Assembly (NCBI GenBank): GCA_017417385.1
Contig: JAFPZF010000071.1
Location: 1-38,076, forward strand
Reading direction: 5' to 3'
Length of the DNA stretch: 38,076 nucleotides
Source of the DNA: Bacteroidales bacterium
GTDB taxonomy: Bacteria; Bacteroidota; Bacteroidia; Bacteroidales; Marinilabiliaceae
How positions within the stretch are numbered: the first letter of the stretch is position 1; each line of letters opens with the position of its first letter. The notes under the pieces are model-generated. The model did no database searches and was not told the DNA's origin. It saw only the letters and a list, made by a program, of their open reading frames with translations. Shown here one piece after another: positions 1-8,472 of the stretch. The position numbers and the translations under genes were made by a program.

Positions 1-75
1 AAGTTACAACAGTCTATGAATCAGTTGCTCCGTATGGAGGCTACTTGTCGAAAGTATGACGGAATCAAAGGATAG
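1..75 (+). CDS. C-terminal end of a group II intron-encoded protein (partial)
   Basis: Frame 1 is open from the window edge to a TAG at 73-75 and encodes 24 residues ending RKYDGIKG. The fragment is too short to recognise by its own sequence. The call rests on position: it stops about 70 nt before a well-formed group II intron domain V, where the reverse transcriptase/maturase frame in domain IV normally ends. If correct, the complete protein would act in intron splicing and retrohoming. It could instead be a chance open frame. Confidence 0.35.
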   Translation, partial: KLQQSMNQLLRMEATCRKYDGIKG

Positions 76-146
76 ACAAGAGTGATGTTTGACAGTTGAT
101 GACGGAAGACAACAAGATGCACGCCCTCGGAGGTGTCAAAGTGCGG

Positions 147-223
147 AACCGCCGTATGCCGAACGGCACGTACGGTGGTGTGGGAGGTCGCATAGGGAGT
201 TAATCCCTATGCTCCTACCCGAT
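147..223 (+). ncRNA. Group II intron domains V and VI
   Basis: This is the catalytic and branch-point part of the ribozyme. Domain V supplies the metal-binding catalytic triad and bulge; domain VI presents the bulged A217 for lariat formation. Both helices fold cleanly by eye, which makes this the firmest evidence for the intron. Confidence 0.75.
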
Positions 224-249
224 TAAGAAGAGAAGAGGGGAAAAAGGAA

Positions 250-281
250 GCAGCCTTGCAACTTAGATGTTGCAAGGCTGC
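250..281 (-). terminator. Rho-independent terminator, probably bidirectional
   Basis: A perfect 13-bp stem (250-262 with 269-281) closes a six-base loop. On the minus strand it is followed by TTCCTTTTT, so it ends the outer-membrane gene whose stop is at 302. On the plus strand it is followed by TTTAGATCTT and may also stop transcripts leaving the group II intron. Confidence 0.8.
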
Positions 282-301
282 TTTAGATCTTAGAGAGAGG
301 C

Positions 302-976
302 TTAGAAGTTCAAGCCAAGAGTGACTATGTTGCTACCAGTCTTAACTTTGTAATCACCATCCTTGACGAACGGCATGAAGTCAGGCTGGAAAGTGTAGCC
401 GATGTAGAGCTTGTTGATATTGACGCCGACGCCCATATTCAAACCAAACTGGAAAATCTTAGCGTCACCGCCTCCGTCGTTCTTGTCCTTGAGCCACTTG
501 TACTTCTCCTTCTTCTCTTTCCCTGCTGCTGTGGTCTTGGTCGTAGACTTGGCGAAGAAGTTGAACTTGAGGTTAGGGCCGACGAATGGGACAACGCTAA
601 AAGAGGAGCTGCTGAAAGTCAGCTTGTAGGCAGCCTGGACAGGGATAGAGACGTGCATGAAAGTATTCTTATATTCGTACTCTACGACAGACTCTGACTC
701 CTTCTCCTTGTTGTGCAGCCAAGCGACGTTGCCACCGAGCTCGAGGAAAAGCGGCAAGTTGGAAGTGATGTTGATGCCCTTGATGAAGCCGACAGAAGCA
801 CCCTTAGTCTTGATAGTTCCATAGTGATGTCCCTTGTCGAACTCCTTAGTCTTTTGGGCGTTGAAGGAGAGCTGGAATCTCTGGTAGCCTTCGGTGTCCT
901 GAGTCAATTCAGCGTTAGCATTGCTGCTCAGTGCTGCAACGGCTGCGATGGCAGCCAGTGCCTTAATCACTTTCAT
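302..976 (-). CDS. Secreted outer-membrane beta-barrel protein
   Basis: A 224-residue protein starting MKVIKALAAI. The first 22 residues form a signal peptide ending SSNANA. The rest shows alternating beta-strand patterns (for example FQLSFNAQK, VGFIKGINI, FQFGLNMGVGVNI) and ends on an aromatic residue (VTLGLNF), as outer-membrane barrels do. It resembles the small OMP_b-brl families of Bacteroidota, which look like porins but usually have no known substrate. The frame is open further upstream to 1216, but the ATG at 976 gives the signal peptide and lies downstream of a TAnnTTTG box, so it is preferred. The gene is monocistronic and ends at the terminator at 250-281. Function beyond outer-membrane location is unknown. 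Confidence 0.75.
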   Translation of the reverse strand: MKVIKALAAIAAVAALSSNANAELTQDTEGYQRFQLSFNAQKTKEFDKGHHYGTIKTKGASVGFIKGINITSNLPLFLELGGNVAWLHNKEKESESVVEYEYKNTFMHVSIPVQAAYKLTFSSSSFSVVPFVGPNLKFNFFAKSTTKTTAAGKEKKEKYKWLKDKNDGGGDAKIFQFGLNMGVGVNINKLYIGYTFQPDFMPFVKDGDYKVKTGSNIVTLGLNF

Positions 977-1006
977 AGTTAATCGTATTATAGTTTTTAT
1001 TGTGCA

Positions 1007-1014
1007 CAAAGATA
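1007..1014 (-). promoter_or_regulatory. Bacteroidota -7 box for the outer-membrane protein gene
   Basis: The minus strand reads TATCTTTG, matching TAnnTTTG, about 30 nt upstream of the ATG at 976. I found no good TTG element at the usual -33 distance, so only the -7 part is supported. Confidence 0.5.
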
Positions 1015-1111
1015 TGTAAAAAATCACTTGATTGTCATGGTAATTCATGGATGAGCTTGTTAATCTCCCGTTTTTGAGCGATATTTGAGTTGATTTTAAG
1101 AAAAGGAAGGC

Positions 1112-1600
1112 ATGAAGACAGTGAAAACCAACGTAGCGCGGTTGTTGGACAAGGCGAAAGTGCAGTATACACTGCGCACTTATGACTTTGACCCTGACGA
1201 CCTCAATGCGACGCATGCGGCTGACAGTTTCGGGTATGAGTATGGGCGGGTGTTCAAGACATTAGTCCTGAGAGGGAATAAGACAGGGCTATTCGTCTGC
1301 GTAGTCCCGAGCAACAAGGAGGTGGACTTGAAGAAGGCTGCCAGGGCGTCTGGTAACAAGTCGGCGGAGATGCTTCACGTCAAGGAGTTGCTAGAGAACA
1401 CAGGGTATATACGAGGGGGTTGTTCGCCGATAGGGATGAAGAAGTCATATCCGACGTATGCGGATAGTTCGATTATCAACTGGGAGACCGTCACGGTGAG
1501 TGCCGGGCAGCGAGGGATGATGGTAGAAGTTGTGCCGATGGACCTTTTGCGAGTTGCCAATATCACAACGGCGGACATTTGCAGGGAAGAGGAGGCGTAG
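1112..1600 (+). CDS. ybaK: Cys-tRNA(Pro)/aminoacyl-tRNA deacylase, YbaK/EbsC family
   Basis: A 162-residue single-domain protein of the YbaK/ProX editing superfamily. It is expected to act in the cytosol, hydrolysing mischarged Cys-tRNA(Pro) made by prolyl-tRNA synthetase. Supporting motifs are GRVFKTLVLRG, containing the conserved lysine (K49), VPSNKEVDLKKAA, and GGCSPIGMKK, the glycine-rich loop typical of the family. The length matches the family (about 155-165 aa). The start has an AAGGAAGG sequence just upstream. It is followed 17 nt later by a metallo-hydrolase gene on the same strand, so the two are probably co-transcribed. The exact tRNA substrate cannot be read from sequence. Confidence 0.9.
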   Translation: MKTVKTNVARLLDKAKVQYTLRTYDFDPDDLNATHAADSFGYEYGRVFKTLVLRGNKTGLFVCVVPSNKEVDLKKAARASGNKSAEMLHVKELLENTGYIRGGCSPIGMKKSYPTYADSSIINWETVTVSAGQRGMMVEVVPMDLLRVANITTADICREEEA

Positions 1601-1617
1601 AAGAAAGCATTAGGGAG

Positions 1618-2388
1618 ATGAAGATACATTTTCTAGGGACAGGCACGTCAACGGGAGTTCCGGTCATCGGGTGCACATGTCCGACGTGCACATCGACAGA
1701 CATGCGTGATCATCGTCTTCGCACGTCGGCGATAGTAGAGTATCAGGGCAAGACAATCTTGATAGATGTAGGGCCTGACTTCCGTCAGCAGATGTTGCGG
1801 GCGCGAAATTATGAGATAGATGCAATATTGCTGACGCATCATCATTATGACCATGTAGGCGGCATAGACGACATAAGAGGTTTGAACTATTCGACGCGAC
1901 GGCGTTTTGAGATATATGCCCTCAGTTCGACTCGGGCGTCGCTGCAGAAGAGCTTGTATTATGTATTTGAGGCGCATCCGTATCCAGGGATACCGAGGTT
2001 TGACATCAATGTCGTCGAGTATAACATTCCGTTTATGGCAGCAGGAGTGGAAGTAGTTCCGCTAGAGGTCATACATGGGGCAATGCCAATAGCAGGATAT
2101 AGAATAGGACCATTGGCGTATATAACAGATGCGAGCTCGTTGCCAGAAGAGACGATAGAGGCTATACGAGGAGTGGACACGTTGGTGTTGAATGCGTTAG
2201 GAATGTTTGAACATCCGTCTCATTTCTCGCTACCTCAGTCGATAGAAGTAGCCAGGCAGGTTGGGGCTAGACAGACATATTTCATACATGCGTCTCATCA
2301 CATGGGACTTCAGAGCGAGGCGGAGAAGATGTTGCCGGAGTCGATGAACATAGCGTATGATGGGCTGGAGGTAGAAGTGAGAGAATAG
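1618..2388 (+). CDS. Metallo-beta-lactamase-fold hydrolase, PhnP-like
   Basis: A 256-residue MBL-fold enzyme. The HxHxDH metal site is present as HHHYDH (H74, H76, D78, H79), with the fold-typical LGTGTSTGVP loop at the N terminus and late conserved histidines (VIHG, FIHASHH). Near the N terminus CTCPTC matches the extra zinc-binding cysteines of PhnP, a phosphoribosyl cyclic phosphodiesterase. No other phn genes are nearby, so the substrate is uncertain, and many Bacteroidota carry this gene outside phosphonate operons. The ATG at 1618 follows TTAGGGAG and begins directly at the MKIHFLGTG strand, so it is preferred to the upstream in-frame ATG at 1579, which lies inside the preceding gene. 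Confidence 0.85.
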   Translation: MKIHFLGTGTSTGVPVIGCTCPTCTSTDMRDHRLRTSAIVEYQGKTILIDVGPDFRQQMLRARNYEIDAILLTHHHYDHVGGIDDIRGLNYSTRRRFEIYALSSTRASLQKSLYYVFEAHPYPGIPRFDINVVEYNIPFMAAGVEVVPLEVIHGAMPIAGYRIGPLAYITDASSLPEETIEAIRGVDTLVLNALGMFEHPSHFSLPQSIEVARQVGARQTYFIHASHHMGLQSEAEKMLPESMNIAYDGLEVEVRE

Positions 2389-2529
2389 GAAGAATATAGG
2401 AGAGTAGAAATAATGTGAGGGAGTCGGTCTGAAGAGTTGTGTAGGAAACCGAAAAAAGACATAATAACGAGAGACGTAGCTGTCTAAATGTTAAAAAAGT
2501 GATGGTTATGCGTCTTTTTTGTTGCTAAA

Positions 2530-2562
2530 TTGGAACATAATTAAGGAATATACGTATATTTG
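2530..2562 (+). promoter_or_regulatory. Bacteroidota-type promoter for the M23/FtsB operon
   Basis: TTG at 2530-2532 and TATATTTG at 2555-2562 match the -33/-7 elements of the Bacteroidota primary sigma factor with 22 nt between them. The promoter sits about 60 nt before the M23 peptidase start, inside the 235-nt gap 2389-2623, which otherwise holds only short A- and T-rich runs and no gene. Confidence 0.65.
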
Positions 2563-2623
2563 CGGGTTGTAAGTTAGCTAACAATGCCGACGATATAAAA
2601 GGAGGCGAAAAACGGAAATAAAA

Positions 2624-3598
2624 ATGTCGAAGAAACACTACAAATACGACCCAGAAAAGCTAGAGTACGTGCCGGTAAAGCATGGGTTTCTCCATTATGT
2701 CAAGCGTGGACTGTTCCATACGTTCTTTGGGTTGGTAGTGTCGGTGTGTCTGTTCTTCACCTATGTCTATGTCTTTGACAGCCCAGAGGAGAAGAGGCTG
2801 AAGAGGGAGAAGCATGATCTCCTGACGCAGTATGACCAGTTGAATCACAGGCTGAGTCAGATAGAGAACGTGTTGGAGGACATACATCAGAGGGACGAGA
2901 ACATATACAGAGTGATATATGAGGCAGACTCGATACCGGTGTCAGTCAGGAAGGCAGGCTTTGGTGGAGTCAACAGGTATGATGATTTGGAGGGCATCTC
3001 GAACTCGAAGTTAGTGATAGCGACGGCGAAGCGGTTGGACGTCATAGCAAAGCAGCTCTACGTCCAGAGCAAGTCTTTTGATGAGATCATCGACCTCGTC
3101 AACAAGAACAATGAGATGATAATGTGCATACCGGCGATAATGCCGATAAACAACAAGGATTTGACGAGGACGGCGTCTGGCTGGGGCTGGAGAATACATC
3201 CCGTGTATAAAATCAAGAAGTTTCATGAGGGCATGGACTTCACAGCGCCGACGGGGACAGAGATATATGCGACGGGAGACGGAGTAGTGAAGGAAGTCAC
3301 AACGAGTTTCAGTGGATACGGGAAGCATGTGAAGATAGATCATGGATTTGGGTACATGACAATCTATGGTCACATGAGTGCGTTCAATGTCAAGCAGGGG
3401 CAGAAGGTGAAGAGGGGAGACGTGATAGGTTATGTCGGGAGTACAGGGTTGAGCACAGGTCCGCATGTGCATTATGAGGTTGTCAAGAAGGGTCAGAAAG
3501 TGAATCCGCAGTTATATTACTTCCAGGAGGGTCTTGATGCGGACGACTACGAGCGCATGATTGAGATCTCGACGAACAGCAACAGGACGTTTGACTGA
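2624..3598 (+). CDS. Membrane-anchored M23 (LytM-type) peptidoglycan endopeptidase
   Basis: A 324-residue protein with a cytoplasmic N terminus, one transmembrane helix at about residues 31-51, a coiled coil at about 55-95, and a C-terminal LytM/peptidase M23 domain from about 180. The zinc ligands are intact: H201 and D205 in HEGMDF, then H281 and H283 in HVHYE; H250 in YGHMS is also typical. An enzyme of this layout is expected to cut peptide cross-links of the cell wall from the periplasmic side, or to act with division proteins. It overlaps the next gene, FtsB-like, by 1 bp, which supports a role in growth or septation. A catalytically active enzyme is likely because no ligand is missing. 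Confidence 0.88.
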   Translation: MSKKHYKYDPEKLEYVPVKHGFLHYVKRGLFHTFFGLVVSVCLFFTYVYVFDSPEEKRLKREKHDLLTQYDQLNHRLSQIENVLEDIHQRDENIYRVIYEADSIPVSVRKAGFGGVNRYDDLEGISNSKLVIATAKRLDVIAKQLYVQSKSFDEIIDLVNKNNEMIMCIPAIMPINNKDLTRTASGWGWRIHPVYKIKKFHEGMDFTAPTGTEIYATGDGVVKEVTTSFSGYGKHVKIDHGFGYMTIYGHMSAFNVKQGQKVKRGDVIGYVGSTGLSTGPHVHYEVVKKGQKVNPQLYYFQEGLDADDYERMIEISTNSNRTFD

Positions 3599-3906
3599 TG
3601 AAGGCATATCTGAAGGACATAAGAGATGCGTTTGCGACGCTCCTGAACAGCAAATATATGCTTGTCGTGATAGGCTTTCTGCTGTGGATGGCCTTCATGG
3701 ATGAGGACAACATATTCGTCCGGTACTCATACGGGAAGAAGATAGAGGTGCTGGAGAAAGAGAAGGCGAAGCTCGAGAGCGAGATAGAGAGCGACAAGAG
3801 GAAAATGAAGGAGCTTAAGACTAACAAGGAGTCGCTAGAGAAGTTTGCTCGCGAGGAGTATTACATGAAGAAAGATAACGAAGTAATCTTTATAATCAAG
3901 GACTGA
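3598..3906 (+). CDS. Septum formation initiator family protein (FtsB/DivIC-like)
   Basis: A 102-residue bitopic membrane protein with a short cytosolic N terminus, a transmembrane helix at about residues 20-36 (MLVVIGFLLWMAFM), then a coiled coil rich in E and K and the late FAREEYYMKKDNEVIF segment typical of FtsB/DivIC. These proteins pair with FtsL and FtsQ in the divisome. Size and layout fit well. Its ATG overlaps the stop of the M23 gene (TGATG), and its own stop overlaps the next start, so translation of the three genes is probably coupled. Six of its eight isoleucines use ATA. Confidence 0.85.
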   Translation: MKAYLKDIRDAFATLLNSKYMLVVIGFLLWMAFMDEDNIFVRYSYGKKIEVLEKEKAKLESEIESDKRKMKELKTNKESLEKFAREEYYMKKDNEVIFIIKD

Positions 3907-4229
3907 TGGCTTGGAGGGATGTCGTCGGAGCGATAGCTATGGCTGCCATACTGGTAGGTGTAGTAGGAAAAGTTTACAGCAATGCAGAATGGTCGTGGAT
4001 GGTGACGATAGCTGGTGGGCTTGTCATGTTCCTGATTCGACTCAACGAGAGGATGACGGCGGGGAAAGACGTAGAGGTTGCGGAGCAGCGTCGGATAGGG
4101 ATGCAGATGTTTAGCATGGTAATGGTCTGTGTGTCAGCGTATCTGATGTATGCGATGAAGGGATATTGGTTGTTGCCGTTAGTAGTCGGAGCGGTATTGG
4201 AATTGTATTGTGCGTTTAGGAGAAAGTAG
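3906..4229 (+). CDS. Small multi-pass membrane protein of unknown function
   Basis: A 107-residue protein with about four hydrophobic segments (roughly residues 6-22, 31-45, 70-84 and 88-102) and a charged loop AGKDVEVAEQRR between the two halves. I do not recognise the family. It starts in a 1-bp overlap with the FtsB-like gene, so it is translated with the M23 and FtsB-like proteins, and a role in the division or wall complex is a reasonable guess only. Confidence 0.7.
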   Translation: MAWRDVVGAIAMAAILVGVVGKVYSNAEWSWMVTIAGGLVMFLIRLNERMTAGKDVEVAEQRRIGMQMFSMVMVCVSAYLMYAMKGYWLLPLVVGAVLELYCAFRRK

Positions 4230-4336
4230 TCGAGAAGGCGAATAGATTGCTAGCGGTTTCGAGACTTTTGCGGACGGGAAACAGAAGTTTTAGTTAAATC
4301 CGCATCGGAAGTGAAGAAAAGAGGGAGAGAGGAAGT

Positions 4337-7156
4337 GTGGCAGTTAGCGATAAAAAGATTAATTTTGCGGCTGACAATCGGGGAAGAGTTTTGACTTTCT
4401 ACAGAAAAAATAGATTAGCGAATAGACTTCTGGTCGTATTGTTGTGCTTGATATGCGCGACAAGCGCATTTGCGCAGCAGAAGGTAGCGACGGATGTTCG
4501 TCAAGTGGCTTCGGATAAGAAGTCAGTTGAGAGTGTTGACAAAGGTCAGGGGAAGAAGGAGGCTAAGACTTTGGACGTCGGGAAATCGATGATCGACACG
4601 GAGGTGAAGTATCAGGCGAAAGACTCAATGTTTTTTGACTTCGAGAGGAAGAAGATGTATCTTTATGGAGATGCAGAAGTCTATTATGGCGACATAAGTC
4701 TGTCGGCGTACGCCATAGAGCTCGACATGGACAGTTCGATAGCATACGCGTATGGAGTGGTAGATACGGCGGGAGTGGAGTCAGGGTTGCCAGTCTTCAA
4801 GGACAAGAGTGGGGAGTACACGATGAAGAAGTTGAAGTATAACTTCGAGACCAAGAAGGCGATAATCACACACATAGTAACTGAGCAGGGAGACGGATAT
4901 GTAGTCGGAGACAGGGCAAAGCGAGTCGACGAGAAGACATACTACATGAAGGATGCAAAGTACACGACATGTCAGAATCATGATCATCCGCATTTCTATC
5001 TCAACTTGACGAAGGCGAAAGTCATCCCGGGGAAGAAGACAGTGACAGGACCGGCGTATCTAGTGTTGCTGGACGTCCCGTTGCCGATAGCGCTGCCATT
5101 TGCAATCATACCGAATACAAAGTCATATAGTTCGGGTATCATCGTGCCGTCTTACGGAGACGAGTCGACACGAGGTTTTTACCTAAGGAACGGCGGATAT
5201 TACTGGGCGGCAAACGAGTATTTCGACTTGAAGGTGTTGGGTGACATCTACACGAAAGGGTCGTGGGGACTGCATGTGTCGTCGACATACAAGAAGAGGT
5301 ACAAGTTTGCGGGGAGTTTCTCGACAGACTTCATATCGAACATAACGTCGGAGAAGTCGCTCCCGGACTATCAGAAGAACAACGACTTCTCGGTCAGGTG
5401 GAATCATTCGCAGGACTCGAAGATGAATCCGGACATGACGTTTTCGGCTAGCGTAAACTTCTCGACGAGCTCGTATAACAAGAATAACGTCGGGAACGTA
5501 GTAAATCCGACAGTTCTGGCGACGAATCAGAAGAGCAGTAGCGTATCGTATAGCAGGAAATGGTCTTGGAATCCGTTCAGAGTGACAGTATCGCTGCTAC
5601 ATTCGCAGAACAGTCGAGACACGTCGATAAACCTGACAATCCCGGATCTCTCATTGACATCGTCGAGACGATTCTATCCATTCAAGCCGAAGAAGATGGT
5701 CGGTTCGAGCCAGAACATGCTATACAACTTGAATCTCGGCTATTCAATGTCGATGAAGAACTCGACGTCGTGCAAAGAGAAGGACCTGACATTTGCGCCG
5801 AAGGATTTCTCGACGATGTGGAAGAACGGAATGAAGCACAGCATACCGATATCGACGAACATCAAAGTGCTGAAATACTTCTCGATGACGCCGTCGTTCA
5901 ATTACACAGAGAGGTGGTACTTGACGAAGACGCGGAAGGAGTGGGACGAGGAGAACCAGAAGCTAGTGAAAAAAGACCCCGATCATGGGTTCAGCAGGGC
6001 GTACGACTACAGTTTCTCGGTCGGGACGAGTACGAAAGTGTATTCGTTCTACAGGCCGATAAGGGCGTTGTTTGGGGACAAGGTAAATGCGATACGACAT
6101 GTCATGACGCCGTCTGTCAGTGTATCTTTTGCGCCAGACTTCTCGGAGGCGAAGTATGGAGTGTATGACAGATTCCAGTATTACGACAAGAAGAACGACA
6201 AGATAGTCGACTACAAGTATTCGATGTTTGAGGGGTATCTGTATGGCTCGCCAGGCTCGGCACGTTCGGGACGTTTGTCTTACTCACTCGGGAACACAAT
6301 CGAGATGAAGATAAAGAGCGACGAGGATACGACAGGATTCAAGAAGATACAGCTGGTCGAGGGACTCAACTTCTCATCGGGTTATGACTTCATGAAGGAC
6401 TCGATGAAGATGGACAACATATCCATGTCTGGGCGAACGAAAGTATTCGGGACGAGCGTCAATTTCAATGCGAATTTCGACCCATACGGCATTGTTGCGT
6501 CGAAGTCAGGTTCGGCAGTGAGGATAAACAGACCCGCCATCAGGCAGAATCATAAGCTCGTCCGGTTCACGTCGGCGAGCCTAAGTTTCGGTTTCCAGTT
6601 GTCGCCGAACACATTCAAGAAGAAGGACAAGAAGGAGACACAGACAGACAACATGAACATGGATGACGGGTATGATGACGACTGGGCGATGAAGGCGGCG
6701 GAGAGTGACACGCCACAGCCAGGGGCTCAGATGGATCCGGAGACTCAAGGAGGGACAGATGGAGAAGATGGGGACAACGACGGATATGCGAAGTTTGACA
6801 TGCCGTGGAGCCTATCGTTCAACTACAGCTTAAACGTCTCTCAGGGAACATTTGATGCGGAGAGGTGCAAGTATAAGTATAAAGTCTCGTCGTCGTTGAA
6901 TATGAATGCGTCATTGTCGTTGACGCAGAAGTGGAAGTTCTCATTGTCATCGGGATACAGTTTTGACGAGAAGAAGCTATCGCAGACGTCGATAGGAATC
7001 ACACGAGACCTACATTGCTGGACCATGAGTTTCAACGTAGTACCGGTCGGCCTTTACAAATCCTATTCGTTCAACATAGCAGTAAGCAGTTCGATCTTGC
7101 AAGACTTGAAGTATGACCAGAGCAGCAGTCCGCGAGACAATGGGCGTTATCGATGA
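4337..7156 (+). CDS. lptD: LPS-assembly outer-membrane protein LptD
   Basis: A 939-residue protein. After a signal peptide (hydrophobic RLLVVLLCLICATSAFA) comes an OstA-type domain at about residues 85-240 and then a long beta-barrel. The stretch ending DAKYTTCQNHDHPHFY, followed by PLPIALPFAIIP, is characteristic of Bacteroidota LptD, which with LptE inserts lipopolysaccharide into the outer leaflet. Residues about 770-820 are an acidic, low-complexity insertion (MDDGYDDDW, DGEDGDNDGY) between barrel strands. The GTG at 4337 with AGAGAGGA upstream gives a signal peptide preceded by about 33 residues, which is long. A TAATTTTG box at 4360-4367 lies inside this extension, so the true start may be a TTG near 4392. 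Its stop overlaps the MATE gene start by 4 bp. Confidence 0.85.
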   Translation: MAVSDKKINFAADNRGRVLTFYRKNRLANRLLVVLLCLICATSAFAQQKVATDVRQVASDKKSVESVDKGQGKKEAKTLDVGKSMIDTEVKYQAKDSMFFDFERKKMYLYGDAEVYYGDISLSAYAIELDMDSSIAYAYGVVDTAGVESGLPVFKDKSGEYTMKKLKYNFETKKAIITHIVTEQGDGYVVGDRAKRVDEKTYYMKDAKYTTCQNHDHPHFYLNLTKAKVIPGKKTVTGPAYLVLLDVPLPIALPFAIIPNTKSYSSGIIVPSYGDESTRGFYLRNGGYYWAANEYFDLKVLGDIYTKGSWGLHVSSTYKKRYKFAGSFSTDFISNITSEKSLPDYQKNNDFSVRWNHSQDSKMNPDMTFSASVNFSTSSYNKNNVGNVVNPTVLATNQKSSSVSYSRKWSWNPFRVTVSLLHSQNSRDTSINLTIPDLSLTSSRRFYPFKPKKMVGSSQNMLYNLNLGYSMSMKNSTSCKEKDLTFAPKDFSTMWKNGMKHSIPISTNIKVLKYFSMTPSFNYTERWYLTKTRKEWDEENQKLVKKDPDHGFSRAYDYSFSVGTSTKVYSFYRPIRALFGDKVNAIRHVMTPSVSVSFAPDFSEAKYGVYDRFQYYDKKNDKIVDYKYSMFEGYLYGSPGSARSGRLSYSLGNTIEMKIKSDEDTTGFKKIQLVEGLNFSSGYDFMKDSMKMDNISMSGRTKVFGTSVNFNANFDPYGIVASKSGSAVRINRPAIRQNHKLVRFTSASLSFGFQLSPNTFKKKDKKETQTDNMNMDDGYDDDWAMKAAESDTPQPGAQMDPETQGGTDGEDGDNDGYAKFDMPWSLSFNYSLNVSQGTFDAERCKYKYKVSSSLNMNASLSLTQKWKFSLSSGYSFDEKKLSQTSIGITRDLHCWTMSFNVVPVGLYKSYSFNIAVSSSILQDLKYDQSSSPRDNGRYR
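4360..4367 (+). promoter_or_regulatory. Possible internal -7 box near the lptD start
   Basis: TAATTTTG followed by CGG has the usual look of a Bacteroidota -7 element, but it lies 23 nt inside the GTG-started lptD frame and has no TTG at the right distance. If used, lptD would start downstream of the GTG. Confidence 0.3.
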
Positions 7157-8472
7157 ATGGGCTGCTAACGTCGCGAGACAGGGAGATATGGCGGCTGACG
7201 TTGCCGAACATAGTATCGAACATATCAGTCCCGCTGATAGGGCTGGCGGACACAGCGATAGCTGGGCACGTCGGGGGTGATGCGGGGATCGGAGCAGTCT
7301 CGATCGGGACGACAATTTTCAACATAATATATTGGAACTGCGGCTTCCTGAGGATGGGCTGCAGTGGACTGACGGCGCAGGCATACGGGCGTGGTGACCG
7401 TGAGGAAGTCGCATCGATATTGACTAGAGGGCTGACGATAGCACTGTTTCTGAGTGCAGTCTTGCTGTTGTCGTCTGGCGTACTGATAGAGTGGGTGATA
7501 GGACTGTTCTCGTCGCCAGAGAGAGTCGAGGCGCAAGTCAGGGAGTATGTGTGGGTCCGAATATGGGCGATACCTGCATCGGTGTCGCTATTCGCATTTG
7601 CGGGGTGGATGATAGGTATGCAGGACCCGAAATCGGCGATGATAGTAACAGTCTCAGCGAACGTCATAAACGTAGCGGCGTCGGCAGTGATAGCGATATG
7701 GATGGAGAAGGGGATAGCAGGAGTCGCCATTGGGACAGTCGTAGCGCAATGGGCGGGAGTCGTGATGAGCGTAGTAATAGTGAGGAAGAAGTACGGGAGA
7801 GAGTTTGAGGGGTATAAACTTGTGAAGAGCCTCAAGGTCGAGCCGTTTCGGAAGTTTCTGAGAGTCGGAGGGGACATATTCGTCAGGACTCTTTGCATAG
7901 TCACGGCGTTCACACTGTTCACAGTAGTGTCGTCATGGGGAGGTGAGGTCGTATTGGCGACGAACACACTGATGATGCAGCTATTCGTCCTTTTCAGCTA
8001 TATAGCGGACGGGCTGGCATATTCAGCGGAGAGCATAGTCGGGAAGCTGATAGGTGCGCAAGACCGGGAAGGACTCAGAGACAGCACGAGGCGGCTGATG
8101 GCATGGGGAGTCGTCGTAGGACTATTGTACACAGGAGTTTACCTCATGTTCTGGAGAGAGATATTGACGATGTTTGGGCCGTCGGAGGAAGTCTTGGTGA
8201 GGGCTGGAGGCGAGATAGGGTGGGGGATAGCCATGCCGATGGCCGGACTGCTCGCCTTCATATTGGACGGAGTCATGATAGGGGCGACTCAGACGCGATG
8301 GCTGTTGTTCAGCGTAGCGGGCGCGTTGCTGTCGGCCGTAGTCGTAGCCTTTTTGATGCAGCTATCGGGGAGCGAGCAGTGGTTGTGGCCAAGTTTCAGC
8401 ACATTTATGGTGATGCGAGGTGTCCTGCTGGTACCGGGGTATAGGAAGATAGTTAGTTGTCGAACTCAATAG
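7153..8472 (+). CDS. MATE-family multidrug/cation antiporter
   Basis: A 439-residue integral membrane protein with about 12 hydrophobic segments. The N-terminal motif IVSNISVPLIGLADTAIAGHVGG and the later YWNCGFLRMGCSGLTAQAYGRGD match the DinF-like branch of the MATE superfamily, which exports drugs or metabolites in exchange for Na+ or H+. Length is normal for the family. The ATG overlaps the lptD stop (ATGA), so the two are translationally coupled; this may reflect an envelope role but could be simple operon packing. The 3' end overlaps the convergent gene by 20 bp. The substrate cannot be told from sequence. Confidence 0.88.
   Translation: MNGLLTSRDREIWRLTLPNIVSNISVPLIGLADTAIAGHVGGDAGIGAVSIGTTIFNIIYWNCGFLRMGCSGLTAQAYGRGDREEVASILTRGLTIALFLSAVLLLSSGVLIEWVIGLFSSPERVEAQVREYVWVRIWAIPASVSLFAFAGWMIGMQDPKSAMIVTVSANVINVAASAVIAIWMEKGIAGVAIGTVVAQWAGVVMSVVIVRKKYGREFEGYKLVKSLKVEPFRKFLRVGGDIFVRTLCIVTAFTLFTVVSSWGGEVVLATNTLMMQLFVLFSYIADGLAYSAESIVGKLIGAQDREGLRDSTRRLMAWGVVVGLLYTGVYLMFWREILTMFGPSEEVLVRAGGEIGWGIAMPMAGLLAFILDGVMIGATQTRWLLFSVAGALLSAVVVAFLMQLSGSEQWLWPSFSTFMVMRGVLLVPGYRKIVSCRTQ

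Larger units (their letters stand above)
1..223 (+). mobile_element. Group II intron, 3' end (cut by window edge)
   Basis: The 3' end of a group II intron is visible. Domain V (about 147-180) has an ACCGCCGTA/TACGGTGGT stem with one G-U wobble, a two-base CG bulge at 169-170, and a TGCC/GGCA upper stem closed by a four-base loop. Domain VI (182-220) has a nine-pair stem (190-198 with 204-212) and an unpaired A at 217, the expected branch-point adenosine. The intron should end at the AT of 222-223, seven nucleotides from the branch A counted inclusively. The triad at 150-152 reads CGC, as in group IIC introns; AGC is usual in IIA and IIB. The 5' part lies outside the window. Confidence 0.75.

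Noticed and set aside
2453-2520. AAAAAAGAC...GTCTTTTTT as a terminator after the metallo-hydrolase gene
   Set aside because: The arms are about 50 nt apart with little inner pairing, so a stable terminator is not convincing.
7071-7967. A 298-codon minus-strand open frame opposite the MATE gene
   Set aside because: No recognisable domain; MATE motifs on the other strand explain the coding signal.
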